Assembly (NCBI GenBank): GCA_036365455.1
Contig: JAWQUS010000011.1
Span: forward strand, 4,608,001 to 4,672,000
Direction of reading: 5' to 3'
DNA from: Macrosoma leucophasiata
Lineage: Eukaryota; Arthropoda; Insecta; Lepidoptera; Hedylidae
DNA: 64,000 nucleotides
The translations under genes were made by a program, and so were the position numbers. Position 1 is the first letter of the stretch; the number at the start of each line of letters is the position of its first letter. This document shows, piece after piece, positions 32,507 to 43,875 of the stretch. Below the pieces are notes generated by a model, which did no database searches, was not told the DNA's origin, and was given only the letters and a program-made list of their open reading frames with translations.

Positions 32507-34726
32507 CGCCTGAAGTCAAATTTTTCTTTCATTTCTTTAAAAATAAAAATATATTTCACAAGCATGTGTTAATGCGAAATAATATAAAACAATTATTAAG
32601 GGTAAAAGCGACTTCTTTACGATATTCAATAAACTGAAAAGTCTATTATATCGGTTGCCTAACTAGCATAGTTGGTAATAGATGGCGCTACTGGTACCAT
32701 AAACCAATGCAATAGATGTGAAGGAAAAATTCGACAAATCGGGCAGGGCTTCAGTAGCTCAATTGGAAGAGCGGCTGGACTAGATTCCCAGTAGGTCGCG
32801 AGTTCGAGCCTCGCCTGAAGTCAAATTTTTCTTTCATTTCTTTAAAAATAAAAATATATTTCACAAGCATGTGTTAATGCGAAATAATATAAAACAATTA
32901 TTAAGGGTAAAAGCGACTTCTTTACGATATTCAATAAACTGAAAAGTCTATTATATCGGTTGCCTAACTAGCATAGTTGGTAATAGATGGCGCTACTGGT
33001 ACCATAAACCAATGCAATAGATGTGAAGGAAAAATTCGACAAATCGGGCAGGGCTTCAGTAGCTCAATTGGAAGAGCGGCTGGACTAGATTCCCAGTAGG
33101 TCGCGAGTTCGAGCCTCGCCTGAAGTCAAATTTTTCTTTCATTTCTTTAAAAATAAAAATATATTTCACAAGCATGTGTTAATGCGAAATAATATAAAAC
33201 AATTATTAAGGGTAAAAGCGACTTCTTTACGATATTCAATAAACTGAAAAGTCTATTATATCGGTTGCCTAACTAGCATAGTTGGTAATAGATGGCGCTA
33301 CTGGTACCATAAACCAATGCAATAGATGTGAAGGAAAAATTCGACAAATCGGGCAGGGCTTCAGTAGCTCAATTGGAAGAGCGGCTGGACTAGATTCCCA
33401 GTAGGTCGCGAGTTCGAGCCTCGCCTGAAGTCAAATTTTTCTTTCATTTCTTTAAAAATAAAAATATATTTCACAAGCATGTGTTAATGCGAAATAATAT
33501 AAAACAATTATTAAGGGTAAAAGCGACTTCTTTACGATATTCAATAAACTGAAAAGTCTATTATATCGGTTGCCTAACTAGCATAGTTGGTAATAGATGG
33601 CGCTACTGGTACCATAAACCAATGCAATAGATGTGAAGGAAAAATTCGACAAATCGGGCAGGGCTTCAGTAGCTCAATTGGAAGAGCGGCTGGACTAGAT
33701 TCCCAGTAGGTCGCGAGTTCGAGCCTCGCCTGAAGTCAAATTTTTCTTTCATTTCTTTAAAAATAAAAATATATTTCACAAGCATGTGTTAATGCGAAAT
33801 AATATAAAACAATTATTAAGGGTAAAAGCGACTTCTTTACGATATTCAATAAACTGAAAAGTCTATTATATCGGTTGCCTAACTAGCATAGTTGGTAATA
33901 GATGGCGCTACTGGTACCATAAACCAATGCAATAGATGTGAAGGAAAAATTCGACAAATCGGGCAGGGCTTCAGTAGCTCAATTGGAAGAGCGGCTGGAC
34001 TAGATTCCCAGTAGGTCGCGAGTTCGAGCCTCGCCTGAAGTCAAATTTTTCTTTCATTTCTTTAAAAATAAAAATATATTTCACAAGCATGTGTTAATGC
34101 GAAATAATATAAAACAATTATTAAGGGTAAAAGCGACTTCTTTACGATATTCAATAAACTGAAAAGTCTATTATATCGGTTGCCTAACTAGCATAGTTGG
34201 TAATAGATGGCGCTACTGGTACCATAAACCAATGCAATAGATGTGAAGGAAAAATTCGACAAATCGGGCAGGGCTTCAGTAGCTCAATTGGAAGAGCGGC
34301 TGGACTAGATTCCCAGTAGGTCGCGAGTTCGAGCCTCGCCTGAAGTCAAATTTTTCTTTCATTTCTTTAAAAATAAAAATATATTTCACAAGCATGTGTT
34401 AATGCGAAATAATATAAAACAATTATTAAGGGTAAAAGCGACTTCTTTACGATATTCAATAAACTGAAAAGTCTATTATATCGGTTGCCTAACTAGCATA
34501 GTTGGTAATAGATGGCGCTACTGGTACCATAAACCAATGCAATAGATGTGAAGGAAAAATTCGACAAATCGGGCAGGGCTTCAGTAGCTCAATTGGAAGA
34601 GCGGCTGGACTAGATTCCCAGTAGGTCGCGAGTTCGAGCCTCGCCTGAAGTCAAATTTTTCTTTCATTTCTTTAAAAATAAAAATATATTTCACAAGCAT
34701 GTGTTAATGCGAAATAATATAAAACA
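32507..34726 (+). repeat. Right arm: 7 plus-strand copies of the 305-bp unit
   Basis: Starts inside a tRNA 3' end (CGCCTGAAGTCA) and runs in the opposite orientation. tRNA-like copies start at 32748, 33053, 33358, 33663, 33968, 34273 and 34578. A T-rich stretch with TTTTTCTTTC, a possible Pol III terminator, lies just 3' of each. The last unit ends at GCGAAATAATATAAAACA, before the target duplication. Units appear identical to each other and to the left arm. Confidence 0.95.
32748..32822 (+). tRNA. Array tRNA-like sequence, representative of 18 copies
   Basis: Acceptor GCTTCAG pairs with CTGAAGT (one G-T). U8/A9, D arm GCTC-AATTGGAA-GAGC and T arm GCGAG-TTCGAGC-CTCGC are intact, giving good box A and box B Pol III promoter elements. 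The anticodon arm CTGGA-CTAGATT-CCCAG has an A-C mismatch. Its loop would give AGA, but the short variable loop contradicts tRNA-Ser. GGACTAGATTC also looks like the tRNA-Arg(TCT) string GGACTTCTAGATTC lacking three bases. I read it as a tRNA-derived promoter, not a decoding tRNA. Confidence 0.6.
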
Positions 34727-34738
34727 ATGATAGCAATT

Positions 34739-34830
34739 AACCATGCCATTTTAGCGGCAATTAGATGAAGTAATACGGTAGTGATTGCGCCTTATAGCTC
34801 CTACACTGGAGCTCTCCCACCAATAAAAAG
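34739..34830 (-). mobile_element. SINE family B, right part of the copy split by the array
   Basis: AACCATGCCATTTTAGCGGC to GGAGCTCTCCCACCAATAAAA continues the reversed SINE-B begun at 29103. Confidence 0.85.
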
Positions 34831-37800
34831 TCCTATCCCTTTCAACACAAAATTAACTCTGATACGCGAAAGTCATTAAATTGAAACGCAGAAATTGTTT
34901 TTATGTATACAAAGGACAAAAAGTAGTTCACAATTTAAACTCTCAGGCAATTACGAGCGTCAGATTACCCCAGACTAGACCAATTAAAGGCTCGAAAAGG
35001 ATAATACCGCAGCCCAGAAAAAATCCTGCTTAAAATGTCGCAGCGGTCACGTAGGTAGGTAGGTACTGTATATAACCGTCGCTCTTATCTAGTTGGTGAT
35101 CTCGAACAACAACTCTTCATAGACGCGCCCATTCGAACACGAATTGCTGGGACCGGGCACGTACGTCGTTTCCACGTACAAATCACCAGAGCAGCTCTAA
35201 TAAAAGGAACGTATGACGGCGTAGGCAGCCTCTGGGAAACGTTTATCGTGACGTCCACGCGTGATGCCCTCGTTGAGTCGATGAGCACGAGAAATTGGGG
35301 CTACAATACAGTTCACAATCCGCTGCGGTGGCACTATATTCGCGGTGGGTCTTAATCTTGTGCCAAGATTTTATGGAGACTCGTTAGTTCCCATTAAGCG
35401 TCGCTAATAACAATAGATCAATAGATCGCTATCCGGCTCCTAGGGCAGGACGAATAATTGATTTGCCAACGATTAAATATGGCCGATAACATTTAACTAC
35501 AGCGCAACGACCGCCCTGATAACCCTTAACGCTGTTGCAAAATAGATAACTCCCGACTTATACAACTATATGTCACCATTATTTTCCGGTAAGGAGTCAA
35601 AGGCGGAGCTTTGGCCGTCTATTGTGGTCGAAGTAACTATTATTCAAAGACGATGGCTTATAACAGTAATCATAATCTTTTTGAATTGTTAATGGTCTAT
35701 TGAAATCAAAACAGTTTAATAGATGGTCATCGGTATGCAGCGACTGTTGAGGGAGCGTGACATTATCATAACACTAATTTCCCATTTCAATTCAAATATG
35801 GAGTCTATCAGAAAGTACAAAATAACAAAGGGCCGGCGATCAGAGCGATAGAAGAGTCTTTGCGTTTGCATTCTAGTGTACGTACAAGTAGGATTACGTT
35901 AACAAGCTCATAATAGGATTACGTACCGCGTCCCAGTTTTGACGTGCACCGTTACCAACCCGAAGCCGTCGGCAGTGTGTGACAATATAATGATTGTGTA
36001 TTTATCGGTCACTCCGCAAATGTAATACGTTTGAATATTGACGTTCGTCAAACATCGCCCCATCGGCGTAATTGTGGTGTATCATCGTGACTCCTAGACC
36101 GCCCATCAGCCGTCATACTTGTACGGCACAAAAGAAGGTGAAAGCATGTTATGGGAATACGACGCGACGACAAATCCGAGTTGGGAACAATAGTTTACGG
36201 AGTCATATCACGCGCTGTAATTGAATGAGGCGGCGCGATCATGGACCGCGTGCCATTTCACTGCACCGTGACTCACGAATTAGAACTCCGCCGAGATCGT
36301 AATTATACTAGAGATATTATGCCCACTCATGGGGAGCGCAGATAAGAATGTTGTAAGAGTCGTGATAATTAAATCAAAAGTCAAATTCAGGCCAATAATA
36401 ACTAGAAGTAGGGTAAATTTGATTCAGCGCCAGCTAGGCAGTCTAAATAAATTTGGTTGCCTAGTTCTAATAAATTTGAGCAGTTCTGGCTACGCTGTAG
36501 CACTGAAATCTTGGGCAAATAATTTTGAGCTAGGACATAAACAGAAATGTTTGGCACAACCGTATAAACCGATTGCCACCTTTAGTTCGGACATAAAAGC
36601 TGTTTACTATTTTTGAATTCCTGAACAAATAGCCGAGCAACAACCGTAAACATTGCGCTATAGAATTCCTGACATGGTACATAAAATGGACAAGTGGGTT
36701 AATTCCTACCATATACGAGTACGTATGGTCAATTGTAGCCGAGCAAATAGGCGTTCTGATAAATTTGCGACTTTCTAAAACAATTTCAAATTACACGCGA
36801 AATATGAAACGGTCGGACATAAATATGCAAACGATGTTACACTGACGAATGTATTAGTTGGAGTTCACAGAGAGCCAGTTGCTAAGTATGGAATTAATTA
36901 GCGTAACAACCAACGAGTGAAGTGAACATTACACGTACACGGTAGCACTGCAACATGAGTTTAATAATGCTCGGAGGGATCATTAAAGGCAGATACGAGG
37001 CGCAGATAAGTTTAGAAAGTGTCGAGTCTCGAACAATAAGCACAAGTGGAGCGGGCGACATAGCTGCTCTCCAATTAACAAGATAAAGTCGATTGAGGGA
37101 AGGCACTCGACGCAACCGGCAACGTCGGTGGAAAGCGAACAATCGCGAGATACAATCAGCGGAGCCTTGCGATAGTCGCTGTTGCGATCAACGCAATATG
37201 TTCAAAACACTACGCTATTCACTTCGAAACTTCCTCTTTTATGATCATGCGATACGTCGGCGTCAAGTAATATTGCATGCGCTTCACGAGTGCCTTCGGA
37301 ACAGACAGCTGTAGTTATCACTGTTTACCTTACCGAATTCACCTCAGCTGCTCAGCTGTTACTTGAAAACGATGACGTAACTGCTCGGTGCAATTTAGGT
37401 GAGATTATCGTCGCAATCTGACTAATTTGGATTATCATTATCTCATGTCGATAATCATATTGATGCAACTTTATTACGTAGATTTATGTCAATTCTAGAA
37501 AGAGTACTTGAATACTTTTTAGTACTTACTCAATAATGTGACTGTGATCTTAAAGCCACATATAAGAACACGAATATAACTTTATCGCCGTACACATTTA
37601 ATACAAATTTGTATTCCGATAGTCTCATATTACCATGCAAAGTCATCTTGACGACCAATAACATAACTTATATACCTGAAGAGCTCATTTAAGATTCTAT
37701 GTAACGTTTCTGTAAGCTTAAAATAGTGGTATGAGACCAAAATTATATCAAAGTGATAAAACTGTTTGAAAAGGCAACTATCTAAAAGGATGGTTCAGGT

Positions 37801-38390
37801 TAAAAACATTTTATCAAACGCTATGTTAAACATATTTAAGTGTAGGTAATCCTTAAAATGTAGCACAATGTTTACCGAGGGTACGGTCCGTTGAGACATC
37901 CGCGATATCAGAAGAGTATAAATACAACAGTATACGATAACAGCTTGGGATAGGACAGAAATGGAGCTGAGGTGAATTCGGTGAAGGTATAAATTACTAT
38001 GTTTTACTCGTGTGGCGTGCGGGTGGGCGGTGTTATTTTTGCGTGTATGTTCATTGAATGCCCCACATTCAAGACAGTATGGGATTATTTATGTATTCCA
38101 ATACGCTTAGTTTGTCATGTTACGTGGAATTCGTATCAGCAGCTCGACCGATTTAGGTCTCAGCCTTTTGTTGTCCTTTCGTACCTTCTATAAGATCCAG
38201 TAGGAAGATGTACCGTAGCCGTTGTTTGGTATGGTAATTCATCACGAATATTTAAAATTTAAAGAATACAATAGACACAATAACTGTCGATGTAGTATAG
38301 AAGTGGCTTGCTATCACTACGCTAAAGTTCCGGGTTTGATCTCTGGGTCAGAGTGTAAAGTGAGTATTTTTTCGTTTTTCGGCAGATACA
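34831..38390. other. Repeat-poor unassigned stretch
   Basis: For 3.5 kb I recognise none of the repeat families that fill the rest of the window, and base composition is more balanced. No exon with known protein similarity was found; frames at 35085 (minus), 36329 (plus) and 37093 (plus) are short and unrecognised. This could be regulatory or intronic DNA of a gene outside the window, but nothing in the sequence proves that. Confidence 0.35.
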
Positions 38391-38392
38391 AA

Positions 38393-38655
38393 CATGCAGT
38401 TCATATGGAAGTAAAATGATGACTGCAGCCTGTAGATATTTACACAAAACCTAAAGATCGAAATGCAGATGCGTTGCATCCTGAGATTGTAGTTGTGTAA
38501 TGTCTTTGTGATAATGATTACGGGACCATACATTACCATCTAACCAACACACGATAATGCTGAACACTATCATTTGGCGGCAGATAGATTAAGATAATGC
38601 AGTGGTACCTCCGCCCTCGAGTGCCTACATTGGAACTCTACCACCAGTAAAATCT
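38393..38655 (-). mobile_element. SINE family B, reverse copy
   Basis: AAACATGCAGTTCATATGG to GGAACTCTACCACCAGTAAAA with the family blocks in order, moderately diverged. Confidence 0.85.
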
Positions 38656-38659
38656 GTCA

Positions 38660-40850
38660 ATGAAATAACATTGGCAGATGGTGCATGACGGTAACTATTT
38701 TCTATTTAAACATCAGGATCAATAAATCCGGTTATACAATTAGCTGTCTACGCGATCTACAAATTAAAATGTAATAATAAAAGCGTATAATTAAGTCACT
38801 CCAGTTCCCCGCCATCCCGTCTGCCATATGCCGCCTCGTTGTTGCAAGTGCCGTTATTTAGCCCTTCCAATTACCTGACGTTTATTGAACAACCCGTCGC
38901 ACATGAGGCAAATACGCAAACTCGTCCGCGCACCTCTATAAAACTCGCATAATTTCTGAACACCGAGTGCACTAGGGCTACCAAACGGTAATTTCGTGTT
39001 TCCTTGACGTAGTATTTCAGTTCTGAAGAAACTGCGATTTTCACTTGCACTGACATTTCATTTGCGCATTCACGCGTTTGTTCAATAAACTGTAACTATT
39101 TTTGGTCAGAATAGAAAACTTGCATACCTTCTATATTATTGCGAGGTGGAGCGACGACCTGGTGAAGGTGACGGGTAATAGCTGTATGACGGAGGACTGT
39201 TTGTTATGGCCAGCTTTGTGTAAGATTTTATCCAGCATTGGACGTCTTTTGGCTGAAATGTTGATGAAGAAAGTTTGCGTCCATATGTCCATGAACTTAA
39301 ACTTAAACTGTTTTGTATTATCTTACATTCTCAAGTTTAAGTAGGTAGGTACCTGAAACGTTCAAGATAATTTTTTATCATGCGATTCAACTTTTTCGAT
39401 TTAGCTTTGTCGATAATGGAACTGTCTCAAAGATAAAATGGTAATGAAGTTACTCATTCAGAAAACATTATTATTCATGTTACTTTAAGAGTGATGAAAG
39501 AGAGCATCACAGCACAGACGCCCGAACAAAATAAAAATGTAAATCAACAATTCTCGAGTAATAATCAAATCACAATCATGTTTTATTTATAAACTTGATA
39601 AAAATGTGCAGATAAGAAGACCCTTATACGAAGGACTAGTACCTAGTGTAGCATTAATATATGATTTAATTAAACAGCTCGTTAATACTAATTAAAATAT
39701 ATACTAAAATGAAGTCGTGCATCCAGATGTATTTTAATTAAATAAATTGCGTTAACAATGAGCGTTTTCTACATTTCTAAGAGTATCAACCCTTGATAAT
39801 CTAGCGTCGGCATCGTTAAAGTAGACAACCCTGTTAGTTTTTTGTTTCAAAAAAATGTTATTAGTTGTAAATGTCAAACCTTTGGCATTAAAAAAAGATA
39901 ATTGTAATGTACGTACATCAACGGTGTTAATGTTTATGGTAATATGCGATTTATTATTTTCATTTTAGAGTCGAGACTTGAATGTGACGCATGTTTCTCA
40001 TAAGCATAGAGCCTTGAGGTAAATGAAGGATAGGCAATACAGAGTTAGTAGATATATTTGTAACCGCTGACATATCAATACTAAACAAATGTCAGGATAT
40101 TTGTAAAACATTTCCGGGTTTAATTCAAGAAGAAATATTGACAGTTTCACTCTTTTAAATATTTAAAATATAATTTAAATGAATGAGTTAAATCTTAATT
40201 GATGATTAAAAAGATGAAAACAAAAAATAACATTAACTACGCAGTTAACATACAAATAAATCAGTGCATGGATCTAGTAAATGTGAAAGACCAGATCAAA
40301 CCACTTGATGGTTTGTCTCCTGTGCTAGCTCCTCTAATGCGTACCAGCAGAACTACAGGTCACGCAGTAACCGTTGTCAAGTTTGGGCCAGGGATTTATT
40401 ATCATGAGTTGTAGTTAAAAGTAAATGATAATCGCGATACGCTATTAACGCTAAAACTTACAGAAAGTTACTAATCTCGAAAACGACATAATTGCAGGTA
40501 TTTTTCTTCACAAAAATATATGTGAAAGAATCTAGTATACAGAGAAAAGCTGATCAATAACTTGAACTGGGATGTTGTTGACAATACAGGTAGCGGTGGG
40601 CACACTACATCACTACTAGAATTTCCGCTCCACTCGACACCTCGCATACAACTAGCTTTTTTACGCTGGACGGAAGTTGTTAAGAAAATTTGTTGATGTA
40701 AGACGTTATTAAAATAATTGGTGATTCCGATTTAGTACATCTCCAAATAAAAGATCTCGGATTTCATAACATGCTCAGTAGCCAGGAAGTTAGGATGAGC
40801 AATGATATTTATTAAATATTTATTTCTAGTCATGTAGAATTTATTTGCGA
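38660..40850. other. Mostly unassigned AT-rich DNA
   Basis: Apart from the LINE tail at 39140-39275, no gene, RNA or repeat family was recognised. The 71-codon frame at 40199 has no known motif. Confidence 0.3.
39140..39275 (+). mobile_element. RTE-type LINE 3' end fragment
   Basis: AGGTGGAGCGACGACCTGGT then GAAGGTGACGGGTAATAGCTG encodes the RWSDDLVKVTG-like tail of the RTE polyprotein. It is followed by a decayed CCAGCATTGGACGTCTTTTGG end. Confidence 0.7.
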
Positions 40851-41194
40851 TAAAAATCCATAGCGCAACACGAGCCACTGGCCGCCGCGGCGGACCGGAG
40901 GGGAGTAGCCATAGCGTTTATTACCGATGCAAAACAGTCTGTTATTTTTTGCGGGAGAACTACGTGTGATACTCACGTGTCACACACACTATAAACATCG
41001 TCTATTACTACGAAACTCACACCATGACGTTAACAAAGTATAAAAAATATCACGCACACATTTAAACATTTGAGCGAGAGGTGTAGGACCATTTTGGCTT
41101 GTACCTACTTTGACAGAGGGGAAAGCCTGCATATGGCTACTCCACTCCGGTCCGCCGCGGCAGCCGGTGGCCCGTGTTGCTCTATGTAAAAATC
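40851..41194. mobile_element. hAT-like MITE, copy 2 (element 40859-41186)
   Basis: A 328-bp copy of the element at 956-1270. The inverted ends read CATAGCGCAACACGAGCCAC (left) and, reverse-complemented, CATAGAGCAACACGGGCCAC (right). The flanking 8-bp direct repeat TAAAAATC (40851-40858, 41187-41194) is perfect. The inverted repeats are better preserved than in copy 1, suggesting a younger insertion. Confidence 0.95.
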
Positions 41195-41411
41195 ATTACC
41201 TACTACACGTCCGGAGCCGAGCCAGGAAAGAAAGAATAACTTTTTTATTGTCTAAAATACAAAGCTACTCGTATTAATTTTACTCAGTACCCATCAAGAA
41301 GTATTGCAAATCGAGATTAGGAAATAGACAATCGGCTAGTTTCGATTTCGTACAGCATTATCTTTGTTGCACACTGCCTACGTAAATACTGTTAGTGTGG
41401 TATTGGTCAAA

Positions 41412-41719
41412 CTGCCTCAGTGGCCTAGTGGTAGCAGGCCACCACTACTACGATGGGGTCCTGGGTTCGATTCCCGGGTAGAGGGCTACCAGAGATATTG
41501 GTGTAAAGACCTTAAGATCTTTAGTTCTAATGGATTTTTTCCATTTTCTGGAAATTTGCCAGTACCTCGAAGTTTGGTAATGTGCCCAGAGATGTCAACA
41601 GGCTCGCTACCTGTTACATGGGCCAAAACGTAACAGGCGAATCGTGGGCATACAATGCTTGAATGCATACATTTACCTCTGCCTACCCCTTCGGGGATTA
41701 CGTTACGGCGTGAAGTTAC
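41412..41719 (+). mobile_element. SINE family A, full length
   Basis: Best-preserved copy: CTGCCTCAGTGGCCTAGTGG, box B GGGTTCGATTCCCGGG, TTTTCTGGAAATTTGCCAGT, GGCTCGCTACCTGTTACATG, CCCTTCGGGGATTACG and a final GGCGTGAAGTTACG before a T/C-rich run. Confidence 0.9.
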
Positions 41720-41746
41720 GTTTTTTTTTTCTTTCCTAAAGTCGAT

Positions 41747-42121
41747 GTGCAATATGTCTTGGTGTCCTGGGACTATTCCCTGAAGCAGCAGATGGACCCT
41801 ATAAGGTCCAAGAACAATAAGAAATCAATTGTCATATTTTTCGTGCTGCTTAAGGGATTGAAATCATCTCAGTTCGTTTTACGTCTAATCAACCTTTGTA
41901 AGGCTCTATATCCAGTTTTATGCAGAATCAACATTGTTATGAGGGGCCATCGCGATATTGCAAATGGAGTAAATTTGCCAAATTCTTTTCATGATGATAA
42001 ACAACCTATGTTTGCTTTAAACTCTTTGAAACAGCACGAACATAAATTGTACTCAAAATCAGCTACAGTTAAAAGTCGGATTAAACATCTGACTTCAATT
42101 TTGTGCAACTTTCAAGCGTAG
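41747..42121 (+). CDS. Unrecognised 124-codon open frame
   Basis: The longest open frame in this stretch that does not coincide with a recognised repeat. It starts 28 bp after the SINE-A end. The translation is lysine- and leucine-rich, with a C-terminal KSATVKSRIKHLTSILCN-type segment, but I recognise no domain, signal peptide or membrane span. No promoter or polyadenylation signal stands out. It may be a decayed transposon fragment or a chance frame, so a genuine gene is doubtful. Confidence 0.15.
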   Translation: MQYVLVSWDYSLKQQMDPIRSKNNKKSIVIFFVLLKGLKSSQFVLRLINLCKALYPVLCRINIVMRGHRDIANGVNLPNSFHDDKQPMFALNSLKQHEHKLYSKSATVKSRIKHLTSILCNFQA

Positions 42122-42124
42122 TTA

Positions 42125-43870
42125 CAAAAATACGAGTTAAAAGTACTCCAACATAGAGAACCAATTAGCAAATACACCATTTGGCATGAAGCCATAGTCA
42201 GATCTTTTGAAACTTGCTTGATGCAGGAGCATGATTTATAAATGGAGCAAAAAATAAAACGGTCCTGAAGCGTGTCTGTCTGTATGGCAGAGCAGCAGTA
42301 GCAAAATGAGTTTGGAGTTGGAGGGTTTTCGCTGCTGGAGTTTACCTAGGTAGGTAATATTATGGCGCATTTATTCGTAAGAAAATTAGTAGTCTCCGAC
42401 CGAAGCTAAGGATTCGTCCACCTTCGGCCAAACCGTCGGCTCATGAATATTATTAAAATTGCAATTACATTTTCGTTATGTAGGTACTATTTTTGACTTA
42501 TAAAATAAGAACTTTCTTAAAAAATTCAACTTCAATCATGTTAGAAATTAAATTAGTTAGGATATCTGAAATGGTTATAATACTACTTACATTAAAACCG
42601 ACACAGAAATATTCGTTTTGAAATATGTTGAATAGTTTTGAACTCCACCAAAATTAAACTAAGTTTTTTAATATAAATTATTTTAATAATACGTATAAAA
42701 GGTACTGCAGCCGATAAAAACTAGACGCCTTAATAGGTTGAATCAATTGTCACATTTTGTTAATGCTCAAGAGGTTAATGCTGATGCAATTCTAGTTCCT
42801 GACCGTTTGACCTGTATGTTACAAATTACGCGTTGGTTAATGTATGATTCAATATTTTAATATCATTAATAAAAAAAATAATAATAATAACGTCTTCGTA
42901 GGTTTTTGCGAGCTTCATACGTTGAATACATTGCTTCCCATACTTGGGAAGAAGATTTTTAGAAGTTTGGGAGTGTTGTATACGCGAGAATATCCGCAAT
43001 TTTAATTTCTACAAAATAAGACAAAACTATTGATTTGAGTGATAGTCATCTTCTACAGAACAGATTACATATTAATCTCAACTCTTGATACTGCACGTAA
43101 ATATCATCCTTTTAAATAACAAGTCACTCGTCACTAAAGCGCATAATTTAACCACATCACAATTCTCGTGCGGATTACTCTATCTATCCGATTATTCGAC
43201 AATAACAACGGGAATCGCTTTCCCACTTATCCCAGTGCCAAAGCTATAATCGCCTAAATGGGTCTGTAGTCCAGACAGGAAATGCCATGATACAAAAACA
43301 TTAAAATTTATTTGGCCGCGCCCCAAAATCTGGTAGGAAAGGGCCGGCCGAATGAATATATGCAATTATAACAACATTATGTAAGAAATACAAAAGGTTG
43401 ATTATAAATAATAATGGCCGTGTAATCTTCGAATTCGGGGAAGCGTTTCGAATGTAGTCGTTTATTACGTGTCCGATAACATTTTTTATGATTATGCCTT
43501 GTATAGTTTAACTTTTATGTTTTATACTTATCCCTAACTCTACATACTCGTTTACGTATTTGTGAACTTAGTAGAGACTTTTTTTGAGCGTGTATTTCTA
43601 ATCAAAAACTATTTTTGAAGTGAAATCTTCTCACAACGATGCTAAAGTGATTTGAAAGGCGATGAAACGAAAAAACGACAGTAAAATGAGACGGACACAT
43701 AAATTCATAAGACTTAACGTGGGAGAGAATTCGATAGGAAGCATTTATACAGTGCTGTAGTACAAGGCTTGAGAAAAATCATCACAATAACCGTGGTGTT
43801 TTGTATACGTGTACGTATAGTACGTTTGTAAAGATTTTTCTAATTATTTCGAGGTTTGAATAAAATTCTT
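42125..43870. other. Unassigned AT-rich DNA
   Basis: No gene or repeat family was recognised over 1.7 kb. No long open frames. Confidence 0.3.
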
Positions 43871-43875
43871 CAATT

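Larger units (their letters stand above)
29229..34738. mobile_element. Family-T giant inverted tandem array (29241-34726) with 12-bp target-site duplication
   Basis: A 5,486-bp insertion built entirely from one 305-bp unit. The flanking direct repeat is ATGATAGCAATT (29229-29240 and 34727-34738). Excising the insert with one repeat restores a continuous SINE-B sequence. Outer ends match those of the short copies at 5402 and 8078: the right end read on the minus strand starts GTTTTATATTATTTCGC, and the left end is the TTTAAAAATAAAAA tail. The left arm has 11 minus-strand units and the right arm 7 plus-strand units, meeting near 32506. No protein-coding capacity was seen. Confidence 0.9.

Noticed and set aside
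29274..34652. Cluster of 18 functional tRNA-Ser(AGA) genes
   Set aside because: Anticodon-stem mismatch, no class II variable arm, and the same sequence is part of mobile elements at 5559 and, in pieces, at 8158-8240.
29241..34726. CRISPR array
   Set aside because: The repeat is 305 bp with no unique spacers, switches orientation, and lies in eukaryotic DNA; no cas genes.
29241..34726. Ordinary centromeric or telomeric satellite
   Set aside because: It has defined ends shared with dispersed single copies and a 12-bp target duplication, which simple satellites lack.
29241..34726. Hammerhead ribozyme in the 305-bp unit
   Set aside because: No CTGANGA core with a matching GAAA on either strand; CTGAAGT in the tRNA-like 3' end does not fit.
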